Notes: a model not told the origin generated them from the letters alone. A stretch of DNA of 64,000 nt from Cycas panzhihuaensis (GCA_023213395.1 CM041465.1:14880001-14944000), one strand, 5' to 3'. Positions 11,251 through 25,570 are shown, numbered from the stretch's first letter. Program-made: numbers and translations.

Positions 11251-12298
11251 AATCAAAATTAAAAAAATAAAAATAAAAAACCTAAACCTAAATAGACAGA
11301 CCCGATGGAGTTTTAGATTAAAAAAGATAAAATCAAAATGAGAAATGGATTAGGGTCCAAGGAGGGTAAGGGTTATTCAAAACCCTACCTGGACATTCTC
11401 GCAATGGCGGTGGCGCTATGTTGATTGCAGGCTGGATGACGAAGATGGAGATGGCAATGGCATTTGCAGGTCTTCGAGATGAGCTATCACAGCATAGAGG
11501 CATGGCGAATCTGGAGAACGGGGACTTCAATGATCCCTCGTAGGTTTGTTGACACAGAGTTTGAGAATATAGTGGAAGCTAGTTCTTTTCCAGAGTTTGG
11601 GCTTTAGGATAAATACTTCTCTCTGGTCTGTAAATTTGTACGAAATCTCCTACGTGTCTCACGAATCCCTGGTTGCACTTTGAATGAGGGGTTGACATCG
11701 AATCTAACTGAGTAGAAGGGGAGAGAGAACTTGTCTAATCTCACATCTCCGAGCGGCTCAAATGTACTACAAACCCTCCATGTGGTTCCCGTTGGTTATC
11801 TCAGTTAATGTTGTCCGATCCAGCTCAAATGCTTTGCTTCAAAACCTCAAGGTTGATCAACACTTCATTCGCTTGCCAGCTACCGCAACACCGACTGCTG
11901 CTGTTCAACTGCACGTATACGTCCCTCACCAAACCATGACGCTTCCTGCAAATAATGCCTCATTAACTCTGCCTGTGTAGTCTTTTCTAAGGAACAACTA
12001 CTCGTGTATGGACAATGCCAGGTGTTCTGAACCAGAGGAACCAGAAAAATGTTCTTTGGTTGCCATCCCTAATCTGGTAAAATACATCACCTCTCCTCCT
12101 CGATCCTTCTACCAATAGAAGGCATAGAAAAACCAATGGATTTCTATCTTTATTTGTGCAAATTTTATGTAGGTAGGAGCAGAAATGCAAAGTGTGGGTA
12201 ATAGTATTGGTCTTACATTGGGGTGCAGGCTGGGTGCATCTTTGGGCAATGGCATAAAGATGAGAGAAATTGAAGGCAAGCCTCTAGTTGATATTAAT

Positions 12299-12310
12299 GC
12301 TCTGATACCA
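12299..12310 (-). promoter_or_regulatory. Primer binding site of Copia-1
   Basis: GCTCTGATACCA on the plus strand, the exact complement of TGGTATCAGAGC, touching the right LTR. Initiator Met tRNA primer. Confidence 0.93.
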
Positions 12311-12741
12311 TGTGAGAAAAGAGGCACATGTACAGTGTTAACAAGATCTACATATGCAAAAAATAACAAGAAATAACACTGCATAGGTACACATTAATTG
12401 ACAGGTGGAAAACCCCTTCTGGGGAAGAAAAACCATCTCCTAAAAATCTAATTTATTAATAAAGAATAAATACCATGCTACAAAACCACCATCAATTAAA
12501 ACCAGCCTTTAAACAGGCATTTGGACAGCCCTCCTAGATTCTTGGAACCATCTCCATGAATCTAGGAGATGAATAAATACTAAGGAGGTTCATTGGAATG
12601 CAGTTCCACATTTCAACGACCTTCCATAAATTAATAAAATAAACCTAAGTTTAAACATTTTAATCACTTAAATTGCATATTAAACATGTGACTAAATAAT
12701 GACATAAAAGAAACATAAAGTTTACATTATGTCATCTAATA
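12311..12741 (-). repeat. Right (5') LTR of Copia-1
   Basis: 431 bp, TGTGAG at 12311 and CTAATA at the right end (CTAACA in the other copy). Followed at once by the second ATATC. Confidence 0.92.
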
Positions 12742-12746
12742 ATATC
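12742..12746. repeat. Target site duplication of Copia-1 (right)
   Basis: ATATC, identical to 5204-5208. Confidence 0.85.
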
Positions 12747-13039
12747 TTAAGGATACTTCCCAGTTTCTTTCTCCATACACTTACATAATATTACTATGGT
12801 TTTTCTTAGTTTTTTTTCCTAAAAATGTGATGGTTCTTCCTTCCTTCTTTAATTTTATGAATAACTTGTCTAGATTCATTTCAAATGTTACAAGTGTACT
12901 AAGACATTAACTAACTAAAATAATATCTATACCTCCTACATCAAGGATGTAAAAGTTATATATAATAATGATATTACTCACTATGAGTTTAAGGTTTTTC
13001 ACCATGCCTTGGCCCAGTATTACCTATCTTTCTTCAAGA

Positions 13040-13240
13040 CTTGAAGTTCTTAACGGAAATAAACTTAATTATTAAGCATAGTTTATATTAATGAAATTAA
13101 TAGTGCTACTTGGATCCACTAAGATTGTAATAATTTTATTTTTTATAAAACCTTATAGTTTTAATGTATTTAACTGTGTGAAACTACTCATAGATGAGAA
13201 TGTCATTATTGGGTTGTCACCCCCAAGATTGTAGTAATTT
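13040..13240 (-). pseudogene. G1 protease remnant
   Basis: The minus-strand frame reads GFIKNKIITILVDPSSTINF, the pattern of a plant gypsy protease (usual ILVDSGSTHNF). The active loop Asp-Ser-Gly has become Asp-Pro-Ser and stops follow. It lies about 300 bases after the gag remnant, as expected. Further left the frame is lost before Copia-1. Confidence 0.72.
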
Positions 13241-13539
13241 CCTTGATGTTTGTAATTATGACAATCTTCCTAGTTGTTTTCTAAACTTTATTCTTTTCCT
13301 TCTTTATCAATATTATCATCTGATAATAATTTATTTATATATAACTAGTTCTTTTAACAGCTATAACTAGGGATCCACTTTTTTTTGCATCTAAAGCATA
13401 GATTTATTTTTTTTTCAACTCTTCTTATTCTATTCTTATCTTTTAAAAAATTACTTTAATGGGTGATTCTGATTGATTGATAGTGGTTTATGTTGAACAT
13501 TTAGTAATAGGCTAGGTCAGGCAAATGGGAGAATATAAG

Positions 13540-14060
13540 GGTTTGTATTTATCTTGCATACTACATTCAACTTATCTTCATCTATTCTAGCTAATTGTAT
13601 TACCTTCTTAAGATCTTTTAATTCTTAGATCTTCACATTGGCTTAGATTTCTATTATTAGGCTGTCATTATATAATTAAATAAGTCTACTAGTTAGGATG
13701 TCTTCTAGTACATAACTCAACTTAGTGAATGTTACACTATATTCTTCTATGGTTTCTATTTGCCTTAATTTTTATAGTTTATAGTAGTAATCATGATTAG
13801 TTATAATTTTGAATCTCTTAATAAATAAATAAATAAATTCTTTCCATGTTGGTAAAATTGATTTTAAAATATAGTACATTCTAAACTCTACCACTATTTA
13901 CATGTTATTCCATCCATGTATAGGGTTTTTAGAGCAACTTGTTCATTTGGCTCAATTTTAACCAAATGAAAATAAATTTCTATTTGTTGAATCCATACTC
14001 TTGGTCCGTGTGTCTTCTACTCAATACTAAAGCATTGTATCATACTTTTTTCTAGATTTA
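13540..14060 (-). pseudogene. G1 gag remnant (retrotransposon gag)
   Basis: Minus strand. From 13995 it reads WIQQIEIYFHLVKIEPNEQV, then ALKTLYMDG, the classical start of the gypsy gag domain. After a frameshift come ILKSILPTWKEF and TIEEYSVTFTKLSY with SRLI, and then a Leu/Lys-rich helix. At least four stops and two shifts. The product would be the capsid protein. Its position next to the protease remnant fixes the element as Ty3-gypsy. Confidence 0.8.
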
Positions 14061-16237
<2,177 letters not shown>

Positions 16238-16248
16238 CTCTGATACCA
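16238..16248 (-). promoter_or_regulatory. Primer binding site of G1
   Basis: CTCTGATACCA on the plus strand, complement of TGGTATCAGAG, two bases from the right LTR. This proves the element runs right to left. Confidence 0.8.
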
Positions 16249-16250
16249 CT

Positions 16251-16494
16251 TGTTACAAACCTTCTTTCTAACTTGAGGGAATGACCAATTTTAATTACTA
16301 TATAAGGTTGGTTGAGAGACTTAATAGTAAAAAAGACTAATTAATTATTTAAAAAATATAAGCAATGATTAATGTTTATAATGTATGCATATTTATATGT
16401 ATGGAATCAAGTCTTTTAGTAGAGAGGTTTAACCATTCAAAGGAACCCTTTCCCGTAATAATTAATTAATTAGTTTTTAAGGAAGGTCATAATA
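16251..16494 (-). repeat. Right (5') LTR of G1
   Basis: 244 bp starting TGTTACAAACC on the plus strand. The far end (GGTCATAATA) would be TGTTACAACC on the element strand before decay, judging from the left copy, so the ends are near-mirror images. Confidence 0.73.
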
Positions 16495-16708
16495 AGAGCC
16501 TTGTGAGTTGGGTGATTGCCTCAAGTGAGTAGTCAAGAATGGTTGGTTGAGTTATAATTATCATCGTGACTAGAATAAAATATTGTGAATACACTTGAAA
16601 GGGTAACACCAACATAAATTAGCCAAAGGCTATAGACCTAAGTGTAATCTTGCATTCATCATTCTCCTATATGATCACCCATTTTATGTAAATCTAGTGA
16701 TTATTACG
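16495..16708 (+). repeat. Second piece of the G0 3' end
   Basis: 214 bp wedged between G1 and G2, less AT-rich than either flank. It is probably the same old LTR that G1 interrupted at 4640; the next piece would resume at 51425 after G2. This rests on nesting order only. Confidence 0.4.
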
Positions 16709-17518
16709 TGTCTTACTCTATCTCTACATGTGAACCGTAATAATAACTAGATAAAATAAGCATAAGGAACACCAAATATGATGTGAAACATGATATTATT
16801 GGAAATAGGAAACAACGTCTGGTCCTCTCATAACCATATGCAGGATTGACTAGTATACAAGATATATAATTACAACATCAAGCCTACTATAACAAGAAGA
16901 CTCTATACTTCTTTTTCTATACACATATATGCCTTCCTAAACTAACTCTTTTTATATAAAAAATAAGTAGTTTAACTACCACTATTACAAAAAATAGTAT
17001 GATAGTTTCTATATAATAAAACAACTAATTATGTTCTTAGCACCAACTAAGAATGGTTGCAATTTTGATAACTATTATGATCTAGTTGCAACCTTAGTCC
17101 CAATTATAATTTGGTCATAATTATAGTTCCAACCATGATCTAGTCTAGTCATAATCATAATTCCAAATATAATTTGGCCACAACTGTCGCTCTAACTATG
17201 ATTTAGGTGCAACTGTAGTTCCAAGTGTAACTGCCACTTCAACTATAATCTGGCTGTAATGATTGCTCCAACTATGATTTGATTGTAACTTCAACTTTAA
17301 CTGCAATATTGTCACAATCATAACTACAACTATGACTTGGTTATAATTGCCACTCTAACCATGATCTGGTCATAATCATAACTCTAACTACAATTTGGTC
17401 ACAATTACAACTCCAACTATGACCAGTTACAATTGTAATCTTCAACTATGATTTAGTTATAATTACACTACAACCTTAGTAGCTCTAAAATATATATATG
17501 CAATTTCACTTGCACACA
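16709..17518 (-). repeat. Left (3') LTR of G2
   Basis: About 810 bp, starting TGTCTTACTC and ending GCACACA on the plus strand. More than half of it is a 29-bp tandem repeat array. It matches 50608-51424 over its whole length with clear divergence. Confidence 0.85.
17075..17480. repeat. 29-bp tandem repeat array in G2 left LTR
   Basis: About 14 diverged copies of a unit near CTCCAACTATGATCT followed by AGTCGTAATCATAA. Copies vary but keep the CCAACTATGA core and 29-bp step. The homologous array in the other LTR shows that the repeats were part of the LTR before insertion. Confidence 0.85.
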
Positions 17519-18479
17519 TCTCCCCCATCATAACTCCAATGAGTGTCCTCACTCATTCCAAAATTTTAAAAATTTTAAAACTCCCACTCCTTCCCCCCAA
17601 AATTTTTGAACTAAGGATGTGGTGCCTCTTCTCTTTACTTCTATAACTTATTCATTGCTTGCCATATGTATTACAAATTTGAATGGGTACTCAAATTCCT
17701 TGAGAATGATAATGATCTACCAAAATTCTAATATCATGTAAGGCATCTAACGGCATTAGAGTAGATTTATTCATAGAATACATTTTCTTAATTTCTTACA
17801 TGAACTCTTAATTCATCGGTTTAGTCTAGTGCAGATCCTGTCTCAAATGGAAAATCTTTCTCCAAAATCTATTAGCATTCTTGGCTTCCTCCTACTTTTC
17901 TAGAATCTAGGCTCCTAACTTATATATAATCTCATGAAATCTACGAGGAATATCTTGTTTAAAACTCACTTTAAATGCCTGCATCTAATGGTGCATAGTA
18001 TGTGTGTCCCCTACCTACTCCATAATGCACTTCTTCAAGAAATCCAAATAGCCTCAGTCATAACTAATTTCTCTTCTAACTTTTGGATCCTCTGCATATT
18101 AGGTAGAGGATTCCTGGTCCTTTAATCTAGATTCATAACCAATTATCGAGTGATTTTTACCAAAAATAATGTCTTCCACTGTGAGATATCTTAAGGATTA
18201 CAAGACATCTAATCCAAACCTTCTTCTAGAATATCTTTGGAGGGGTCAAAATCAATTTTTGGTGGTTGATTATTCAATTCTTCTAGAATTTTTATCATCT
18301 CTTTGTCATGGCCAGTTTCCTTCTTTTCTAGTGTTCTTCTTTAGTAAATTTTTGTATTGTTAGCTACTCTACAATCTTTCTTCTATAGTAGTTAGCTCAT
18401 CTCCTACCTTTTATTTCCCTATTCTAGTTTCCTTTCTTTTTTGACTATCTATTTTCTCATCTTCTCTCTATGAGGTCAC
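17519..18479. other. 3' untranslated region of G2
   Basis: From the polypurine tract complement (TCTCCCCC) to the extra frame. AT-rich with pyrimidine-rich stretches, no motif recognised. It could hold the C-terminal end of the extra frame in a shifted phase. Confidence 0.45.
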
Positions 18480-19260
18480 CCCTACTCATGTTTCTTCTTC
18501 ATCCTCCTTTATTAGAAGAGATAGTTATGGGCATTTGGCTTGCCATTTTTGTTGAGTCCAAGACTTTGTCTGCTCATGCAATCTTGCTAATAGCCTCAAA
18601 TTACACCCTTTTTCCTTGTTAAATATCTCACTCCACTTCATCAAAATGGACTATAATTCTTCGACTAGTGGAAGTTTAATACCTAGACATAAAGAAAATA
18701 ACAAACCTTGAAGCAAGGTTGGATAGAAAAATAATATGGACTATGTGGCATTCCTCATATGTTTAAGATTCTTTAAAAATCTACTAGAAACAAATTTAGC
18801 CTTGTTATATCAATATCATTGTGTAACATTAATCAACATTGAACATAAATGACTTGGCATAAAGAGATTTTTCTATCTTAATGTAACCCAAGCAAATAAA
18901 AAATGTGACATCTAATGTATTTCCTCTGAAGAAATCCCTAAAATCTAGATTTTTAAACTAGAAATATTAGACTCTTACGCTCTAATCTAGCATGTTTCTT
19001 GCTCTTTAGAAATCTATTTTTTCTTAGGAATACCAGGTCCATCATTCGACAATGTAGTCAAATGCATAATTGCCTCAGCTAAACAATTAAGTATATGGGA
19101 TTGCTAAGCCACCATTGTTATTATGAATATAAGGAAGTTAAAGATAAATGGAAGGATGCCTACCTAAATATACTATTTGAAACTTGTAACTCTTAAATTC
19201 TTCCTCTGGGGATCCTCTAGTGGCATCTCCAACCATTCTTCATGAATTTATTCATCATCT
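18480..19260 (-). pseudogene. Extra reading frame of G2 after integrase (unknown function)
   Basis: A single minus-strand phase stays protein-like for about 260 codons, broken by a dozen or so stops, many of them TAG. It lies between the integrase and the 3' LTR, where Athila-type and some other plant gypsy elements carry an additional, sometimes envelope-like, frame. I see a hydrophobic stretch near 18690-18740 and a basic, Trp-rich end (TKSWTQQKWQAKC near 18570). No known domain is recognised, so I assign no function. The absence of frameshifts over 780 bases with so many stops fits a former gene decayed by base changes. Alternatively it is captured sequence. Confidence 0.5.
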
Positions 19261-19779
19261 ATTTCATAGAATATCATCGTAAACTACTACAATTCCTTAG
19301 TTGCTATTACTCTTTACTTGCATAGTGGAATTTGAATTGGGATTTCTCTTTCTTCATTAAAAAAAAAAAACTATTGACGTCAAGGGTTTTAGAACTATAA
19401 ATTAATAATCATTTTCTGCAATAATAATGCAAGATCGTTGTTCCTACCATCTCTTGTCACATCATAATCATGGTAGAGACAGTACCAAAATTACAATCTC
19501 TTTATATGAAAGGCTAGCTTATAACTGATTAGTCACAACTATTAATCACTATGACCATAGTTATTACCACTAATTATGATCTTTTTTATAAGTCATTCCT
19601 TTCTTTCAGCAATCCTTACCATGATTATAACACTTTACTACCCCTATGATTTACATCATTTTTTTTTGTTTACTTTTTACCTTATCTTGTGCTATATATG
19701 GATTTAACTAACTTCTGTTGATCACCTTTGGTTGTAAATTCCCATTGAGCTATCTAAGTTAGACTACTCAATTTCTTCT

Positions 19780-20620
19780 AATGTGGTTTAACGTATATGG
19801 TCCTAACCATTGTAATTTCATGTTACTAGGTTTCACTTAAAATTTACTATCAGACGTAAGTACCAAATCACCTTCCTAAAATTGTGATATCCATAGATTA
19901 CAATCGTGCCATGATTTTTGAGAATTCTATGATCGTTTGCTCTCAAGAATCTTACTTCTTCATCTGTAGTTAAATTACTACCCTAAAACTTTTATCATGT
20001 AATTCCAGTGGAAGTACAACTACTAAGCCATATACTAATAAAAATGGCATTTATTTATGAGGTCTTTTAATTATTATTTTATTTTGCCAAAGAATAGAAT
20101 GTAGTCATTCTGCCTAGTTGATCCTTCCTTTACTAAAAATTTTAGACAAAGAAAACTTAAAAAATTTGTTAGTACTTTTAACTTGACCATTGTCTCTAGG
20201 ATAATAAGAAGAGGACTAATAGTATTTGATCATAAATTTATTAGTAAGATATTTTATGGTATTATTTAAGAAACTATCCTTGATTTGATATTAATTCTAA
20301 AGTGTAACCAAAATAAATAATGATTGTTTCATATAAAACCCTTCCTGTACTCTTAGTGTCACAAGTTCTAAGAGGTTGTGCTTTCATCCATTTTATTAGA
20401 AAATATATGGCCACTAATGTATATCTTACACTGGTCCACTTAACTGGAGGCCTGATTAGTCTAATGAAATCTAGTCCCCATTTCTCGAATGGAGCTTGGG
20501 CTAGAATTAGATGGAGAGGTATGAAGTGATGTTTATCTGGTTTGCCCATGCACTAATAAACTTCATAACTATGAATCCATTTCTCAATGTCTTCAAATAA
20601 TATTAGTTACCATAGACTTG
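19780..20620 (-). pseudogene. G2 integrase (Ty3-gypsy)
   Basis: Minus strand. Near 20560 VYQCMGKP closes the zinc finger; then APFEKWGLDFI carries the first catalytic Asp, and YTLELISNQG marks the second, which reads SNQG where SDQG is expected (Asp to Asn). Further left YYPRDNGQVKSTN has Lys at the place of the catalytic Glu. TPF-like PFLLVYGLVVVLPLEL near 20020 gives the C-terminal part. Two of three catalytic residues are lost, each by a G-to-A type change. The part before 20270 is broken by stops. Confidence 0.88.
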
Positions 20621-21009
20621 CCAATAATTTTTTTCATCTTATGGATTTGGCACTGTGGTATTTTGCTGTTACTCCTTTGTGATCTTCCCATAGTACTATT
20701 TATACTTCATTCTCTAATATGCATCTTCTCAACACCCCATCTGGACCTAAACTATATAACATTCCTTATACCAATTGAAATGGAAAGGTCTTTTAGATGA
20801 AGCTCTATCTTTCGACCTATACTTGTCCTTTTAGTATCAATCTTATGGCTAGGTATTCCATAATTCGTTGATACCATTTTAGTACTACTTCAATAGAGAA
20901 TAATTTAATGTTAAAAAAATCATCATATATCCCTGTGGTAGCTTTCCCATCTGCTTCTTATGATAACACATCATGTACTATATGCTTTTTCTCTTTTTTC
21001 ACAATAATC

Positions 21010-21620
21010 TTAAAATTAAATTCTTGGAATAACATCAACTATCTACCAATCCTTCCCTACAAAATTAATTAATTTATTAAATATTACAAAGCATAATGAT
21101 CTACAAAGAAGTTAAAAGGATTGATAAATAGATAATGCCTAAATTTTTGTAAGTATAAACTATGCCCAAACCTTTGAACTTAGTGATTAAGTAATTTCAT
21201 TTAGTGTAAGTTAATTTATGACTAGAAAAATAGATGAGGAGATCTATATTGTCATCTCTTAGTTGGGCCAATGCACATCCAATGGCTTATAATGAAGCAT
21301 CCACATGCATATAAAAAGGTCTACGCCAATCTTGAAATCTTAGAATGGGTGCTTACGCAACCTTTTTTTTTAGTAGATCAAATGCTAGTTATTGTCATAA
21401 TTTCCATTGCCATATCATCCTCTTTTTCATCAGGGTCTCTAGGGGATGGTCTATTTAGGTATATTCCTTAATATATTTTCTATAATACCATGCCATACCC
21501 AAGAAACCTTTAATCTACTTTGCTATCTTTGGTGTAAGAAAAATTAAAATAATTGCCACCTTATTTGGATCTATCTGTGTTTCACCAAAACCCTGGCCTT
21601 CATCACTTTTAGTACATTTC
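21010..21620 (-). pseudogene. G2 RT thumb and RNase H
   Basis: Minus strand from about 21600: QIDPNKVAIILIF, then IKGFLGMAWYYRKYIKEYT, the gypsy connection region; APILRFQDWRRPF and MHVDASL near 21300; AIGCALAQLRDDNIDLLIYF and SSHKLT near 21200. This is the RNase H start with its catalytic Asp in VDAS. Several TAG and TAA stops. The upstream RT part lies 8.7 kb away at 30363-30716 because of an insertion. Confidence 0.85.
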
Positions 21621-23277
21621 TTATATATATATTTTTTATATGAAGATGATTGATTTAAGGTTTGTTTCAATTGAATTAGGCCATGTTTTGATGAAATGTT
21701 ATATTGGTTTTATTGATGATGTATGTTGAATAATGCTATATGTATCATTATGTTATCACATATCAATGAGTGATAACTATGGTATTTAATCTCCCTTTCA
21801 CGATCATTCTTATTCATTTCTTCCTTTAAAACACCGTGTTCCATGTTTTTATCTTGATTTCACCCTTAAATTATATTTTAAATCAAAATTTAGGCTTATG
21901 CTTATTGTTTGCATCATTTTTTGGGTTATTTTCTCATTACTAAAGCTATTTGTGTTAAAATTTATCAATAAAAAACATTATATGACTTTTTAATAAGTCA
22001 TTTTAATCTCCAGATTTATCAAAATTTTGGTCTTGCCAAAAATATGATTGATCACATTTTATGAAGAAAGTTGTATTTTTGGTTCCTTAAAAACGTGACT
22101 AGTCACATTTTTGACTTTCATGCATGCAAAATTTTTCTAGGACATTAGTTTCTTGCATGCCACTACCCATGTTTGATGGAAATCTACCCCAATCATGCCC
22201 AAGATTCATGGAAACCCTATTGTCTTCTATCATTTGAAGTTTATTATGTGAGAGATCAAAATTTTGGAAGTGCTTCTTGAGATTTTTGAGAGATTTTACT
22301 ACTACTATTTGAAAACATTTTTAAATGAAGAAAGGGTAAAGTCAAGAGAAGGATTTTGAAGATTTAGTTACTGTTTCACTTTTACTTAGAGTCTAATCAT
22401 TGGTGCTTCTTAGAATACTTGGATTTTCATAAAATTTTTAGCTTCAAATTTCTTTTCTTCTTAGTAAGATCTTTCCTATTATAGATTCTTGCAATTCTAT
22501 CACTCTTTTATGACTGTTTATGCTCAGAATCTTTCCTTTATTTTTGGTAATATTTGAAGTACCCTTGTAGTTATTTTCTTCCTTAGGAATTTGGCTGAAT
22601 GGTTCACCTTTTATAGGACAAAATAGGGGTAGTCTATTATGAAGAATAGTTGTCTCTTCATAAGAAAATAACTACTCTCTCTCGTTCTCTCATAGCTATC
22701 CAAATCTCTAAGAGCTCTACTTTCATCTTAGATTGTTTGTAGCTATCATTGAGCCTAATGTTATTGTGTTTCTTTTTTTCCTTTATTGGTTTTAAAGGAA
22801 AGTTTGAAGAGGTTTGATTACATAAAAGAGAGAAAGCCATTCTGAGTTAGGAATTCATTAATAGATTAGAAATTATAGAAAATTATTAGTATTGTTCTTG
22901 TGTGACTTTATTCTTTTTATTACTTTCTTATTTTAAAAGGAAATCTAAATGTATAAATGATACATCTTTGATATGATCAGATTATATAAGATTCAAGGAT
23001 TCTTTAGTGTCCAAAAGACTCTATTTGCGATAGAATCTCTCTACTTTTTAGTCTATTTCTTCTTTATGGATGATAACTTGATTATGATTGATTACATGTA
23101 ATTTTTATGGTCTAAATATCATTCATTATGGTAGAAGTAAATCTTTAAAATCTCTCTTTTAATCTTGGAATCATTCTCCAAAAAGAAAATAACATGTAAT
23201 TGGAATAAAAGCTTCATATAAACATTGCATATTATTGGATCTTTTAATGATTTGCATATATAGTTGCATGTTGTGTT
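21621..23277. other. Left part of an unidentified insertion in G2
   Basis: AT-rich DNA that separates the two halves of the G2 RT region, so it must be an insertion. No coding motif on either strand. The look is that of an LTR or other non-coding element end. Its partner is 29777-30362, with Copia-3 nested between them. No terminal repeats found. Confidence 0.5.
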
Positions 23278-23282
23278 AGTTG
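23278..23282. repeat. Target site duplication of Copia-3 (left)
   Basis: AGTTG, repeated exactly at 29772-29776. Confidence 0.75.
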
Positions 23283-23654
23283 TATTCAGAAACATGAAAT
23301 CATACACGAATGTTCCCATTTGTAGAATCTTTTACCATATATAGTAAGCAAACAAATATACATAGATAACATATGCACAGTATATATGATTTACATGGGA
23401 AAACCCTTTCGGGAAAAAACCCACCATAAAAGGATCCTTGATGGATCACTTAATTATATCATAATAAATTAATATAATGATCTTAGATGTTGAATACACA
23501 AGGCCTCAAGGCATTTATATTCTCCCAAGAGGTGTCACTTGATTAGGGTTATGACCCTCTGAATAAGTCACATCTGTTGGCTTCACACCTTTTCACATAA
23601 TTAAACCACATTAACATTAACTAAGTGGCTTAATAATTAACTGCCACATTAACA
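23283..23654 (-). repeat. Left (3') LTR of Copia-3
   Basis: 372 bp, starts TATTCAG (TGTTTAG in the other copy) and ends TTAACA. The pyrimidine run TCCCCCCTT follows directly. Confidence 0.88.
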
Positions 23655-23759
23655 TCCCCCCTTAATGTGAATCTGGGGAGCTTGGTAATTAGAACAATTA
23701 TGTTATCACGAAGGTTAGGACTATCCTGCAACTTCTTTATCCTTGTCGATACATCCCCC

Positions 23760-24245
23760 CTCAAGGATAACATTGGTGAGTCCAAGTATGGTATGCATCT
23801 TTGTGAATTGATCTTCAGTGAGAGGTTTAGTGAACACATCCACACACTAGAATTCACTCAAACAATAGTTGACATATAGCTTCCTTCATTTGATCTATTC
23901 ATGAATGTAATGGTATTGAATCTCAATGTGCTTCATATGCACATGAAACTCTAGATTCTTTAATAGGTGAATGGTACTTTAGTTATCAACAAAGATAACC
24001 GGGTGTCCATTTGAGACTCCAAGAAACTCCAAGAGACCTTGCAACCATACAGCTTCCTTCATACTTGCACTTAGTCCTTGATATTTTGCTTATGTAGAAG
24101 AGAGCGCCACTGTCTGTTGCTTCTTCGACTTCCATGAAATAAATCAATTGCTAACACCAAACAGGTATCTAGCAGTAGACTTCTGATCATTGGAATCTCC
24201 TACCTAATCATCATCCATATATCCATGCAGTTATATCTCTTCACC
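23760..24245 (-). pseudogene. Copia-3 RNase H
   Basis: Minus-strand frame after the RT: GYMDDD with a stop before VGD, then STARYLFGVSN, WKSKKQQTVALSST near 24110, and MKHIEIQYHYI and VFTKPLTEDQF toward 23800. These are the copia RNase H signature blocks (usual D-x-DWAGD, SSTEAEY, KHI-R-H). Stops replace Trp or Gln. Confidence 0.82.
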
Positions 24246-25195
24246 TCTATGGTATTCGAGACCAAGATTGATAGTCCCCTTCAAATACTTTAGAATCTTC
24301 TTCACTACAACCAAATGAGGTTCTTGAGGATTCTGCATATAGCGGGAAACTAACCCAATAACGTATATGATATCAGGCCCAATATGAGTCAAATAGATCA
24401 GACTCCCTACCAACTAGAGATACTTTGTACTATCTATAGAGGGCTTGGACATATCCTTCTATAACTTAGCACCTTTTAGACATGGTGTTGCAACTGGTTT
24501 GCAATTCTACATTACAAATTTTTTCAGTAAGTTCTTTACATACTGAGATTGTAGTAACACAATCCTATCATCTATCTCCCTGATTTGAATGCCCAAGAAG
24601 TCGTGAAGTCTCCTAAGGTCTGTCATGTTAAATGAAGCTCCTAGATTGGATTTGACTTTAGCAATAGCCTTGCCATAATTACTTCCGATGACCAAATCAT
24701 CCACATACACCATGTAAGCTACTATTGAAGTCCCTCTTCTCTTTACATATAGATTCAGGTCAAGTTTAGAAATCTCAAAACCTTCATCTTTCAACTTTAC
24801 ATCCATCTTTTCATACCAAGCACAAGGTGCTTATTTTAAGCCATAGATTGACTTCTTCAAATGACACACAAGAAGCTTCTGGCTATCCTTAACGAATCCT
24901 GGAGGTTGTGACATGTAAATCTCCTACTTTAGATCTCCATTAAGGAATGTGGACCTTACGTCTATTTGATCTAACTCCTAACCATAAGTTGCTACTAAGG
25001 AAATCAATAAATGAACTATTTTCATTCTGGAGACTGGTGTAAATGTCTCCTCATAGTCAATTCCTTCTTTCTGCTTAAATCCTTACGTAATAAGTCTGGC
25101 CTTATACTTGTCCACCTCTCCATCATAATAGAACTTTATCTTGTAGACCCACTTGCATCCTACAAGATTCTTTTCAGAGGCAGTGGAACTAAATC
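24231..25195 (-). pseudogene. Copia-3 reverse transcriptase
   Basis: Minus strand. The catalytic box YVDDLVIGSN near 24680 is intact, followed by FNMTDLRRLHDFLGIQI near 24610 and VGSLIYLTHIGPDIIYVIG near 24390. Upstream, HLKKSIYGLK and SQPPGF-like blocks lie near 24850-24920, and the N-terminus near 25190 contains the N-T-W-L-V-P segment in a shifted frame. Several stops. This is the best kept RT active site among the copia copies here, but the frame is closed. Confidence 0.87.
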
Positions 25196-25554
25196 CCATG
25201 TGTTATTCTTTAGTAGAGAACTATACTCCTCCTCCATTATAGGTCTCCATCTTAGATCTCCTTTCACTTCATCGAACAAATCAAGATCATTGGAATTGTT
25301 AGTGTTTAATAGTAGAGTTTAACTGGCATGTTGACTTCGTGTTCTTCGATCATAAGTTAAGGTTTGCATCACTATACTAGAATCTTCTATAGTCTTCTTT
25401 GCCCATAAAGTTATTAAAGGACCCGTTGCTGGAGGTAATTCAACTCACAATAGCTCCTCACTATTACTCATCCCACTTGATCCTACTTCCTTAGGTGTTT
25501 TAGTGACTGGCTCATTGTCCTCTTTGCTTATTAAATCTGGGAATGGGAGAAGCC

Positions 25555-25570
25555 GGGGGGGGGGGGGGGG
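25555..25570 (+). repeat. 16-base G run
   Basis: Uninterrupted G homopolymer in the linker between integrase and RT of Copia-3; on the element strand it encodes a Pro run. Length may vary between individuals or be affected by sequencing. Confidence 0.9.

Larger units (their letters stand above)
9887..12298 (-). other. Long untranslated leader of Copia-1
   Basis: 2.4 kb between primer site and gag, far longer than in most copia elements. It holds an 18-bp tandem repeat (10097-10188), two G-rich blocks (about 10979-11000 and 11181-11194) and a GC-balanced stretch (about 11330-12180) with short frames that I cannot assign. The composition shift suggests that part of the leader is acquired sequence. 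Confidence 0.6.
5209..12741 (-). mobile_element. Complete but decayed Ty1-copia element (Copia-1)
   Basis: 7.5-kb element on the minus strand with 431-bp LTRs at both ends, a matching 5-bp duplication (ATATC), a primer site complement and a polypurine tract complement. The order from right to left is 5' LTR, leader of 2.4 kb, gag, protease, integrase, RT, RNase H, 3' LTR, which is the copia order. All coding parts carry stops, frameshifts and lost catalytic residues. It inserted into gypsy G1. Confidence 0.93.

Noticed and set aside
11762-11980. 72-codon plus-strand frame in the Copia-1 leader as a host gene
   Set aside because: No domain recognised, antisense to the element and short; kept only as part of the leader observation.
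17075-17480. Regular 29-bp repeats suggesting a CRISPR array
   Set aside because: Units are contiguous without spacers, diverged, located in an LTR, and the DNA is plant.
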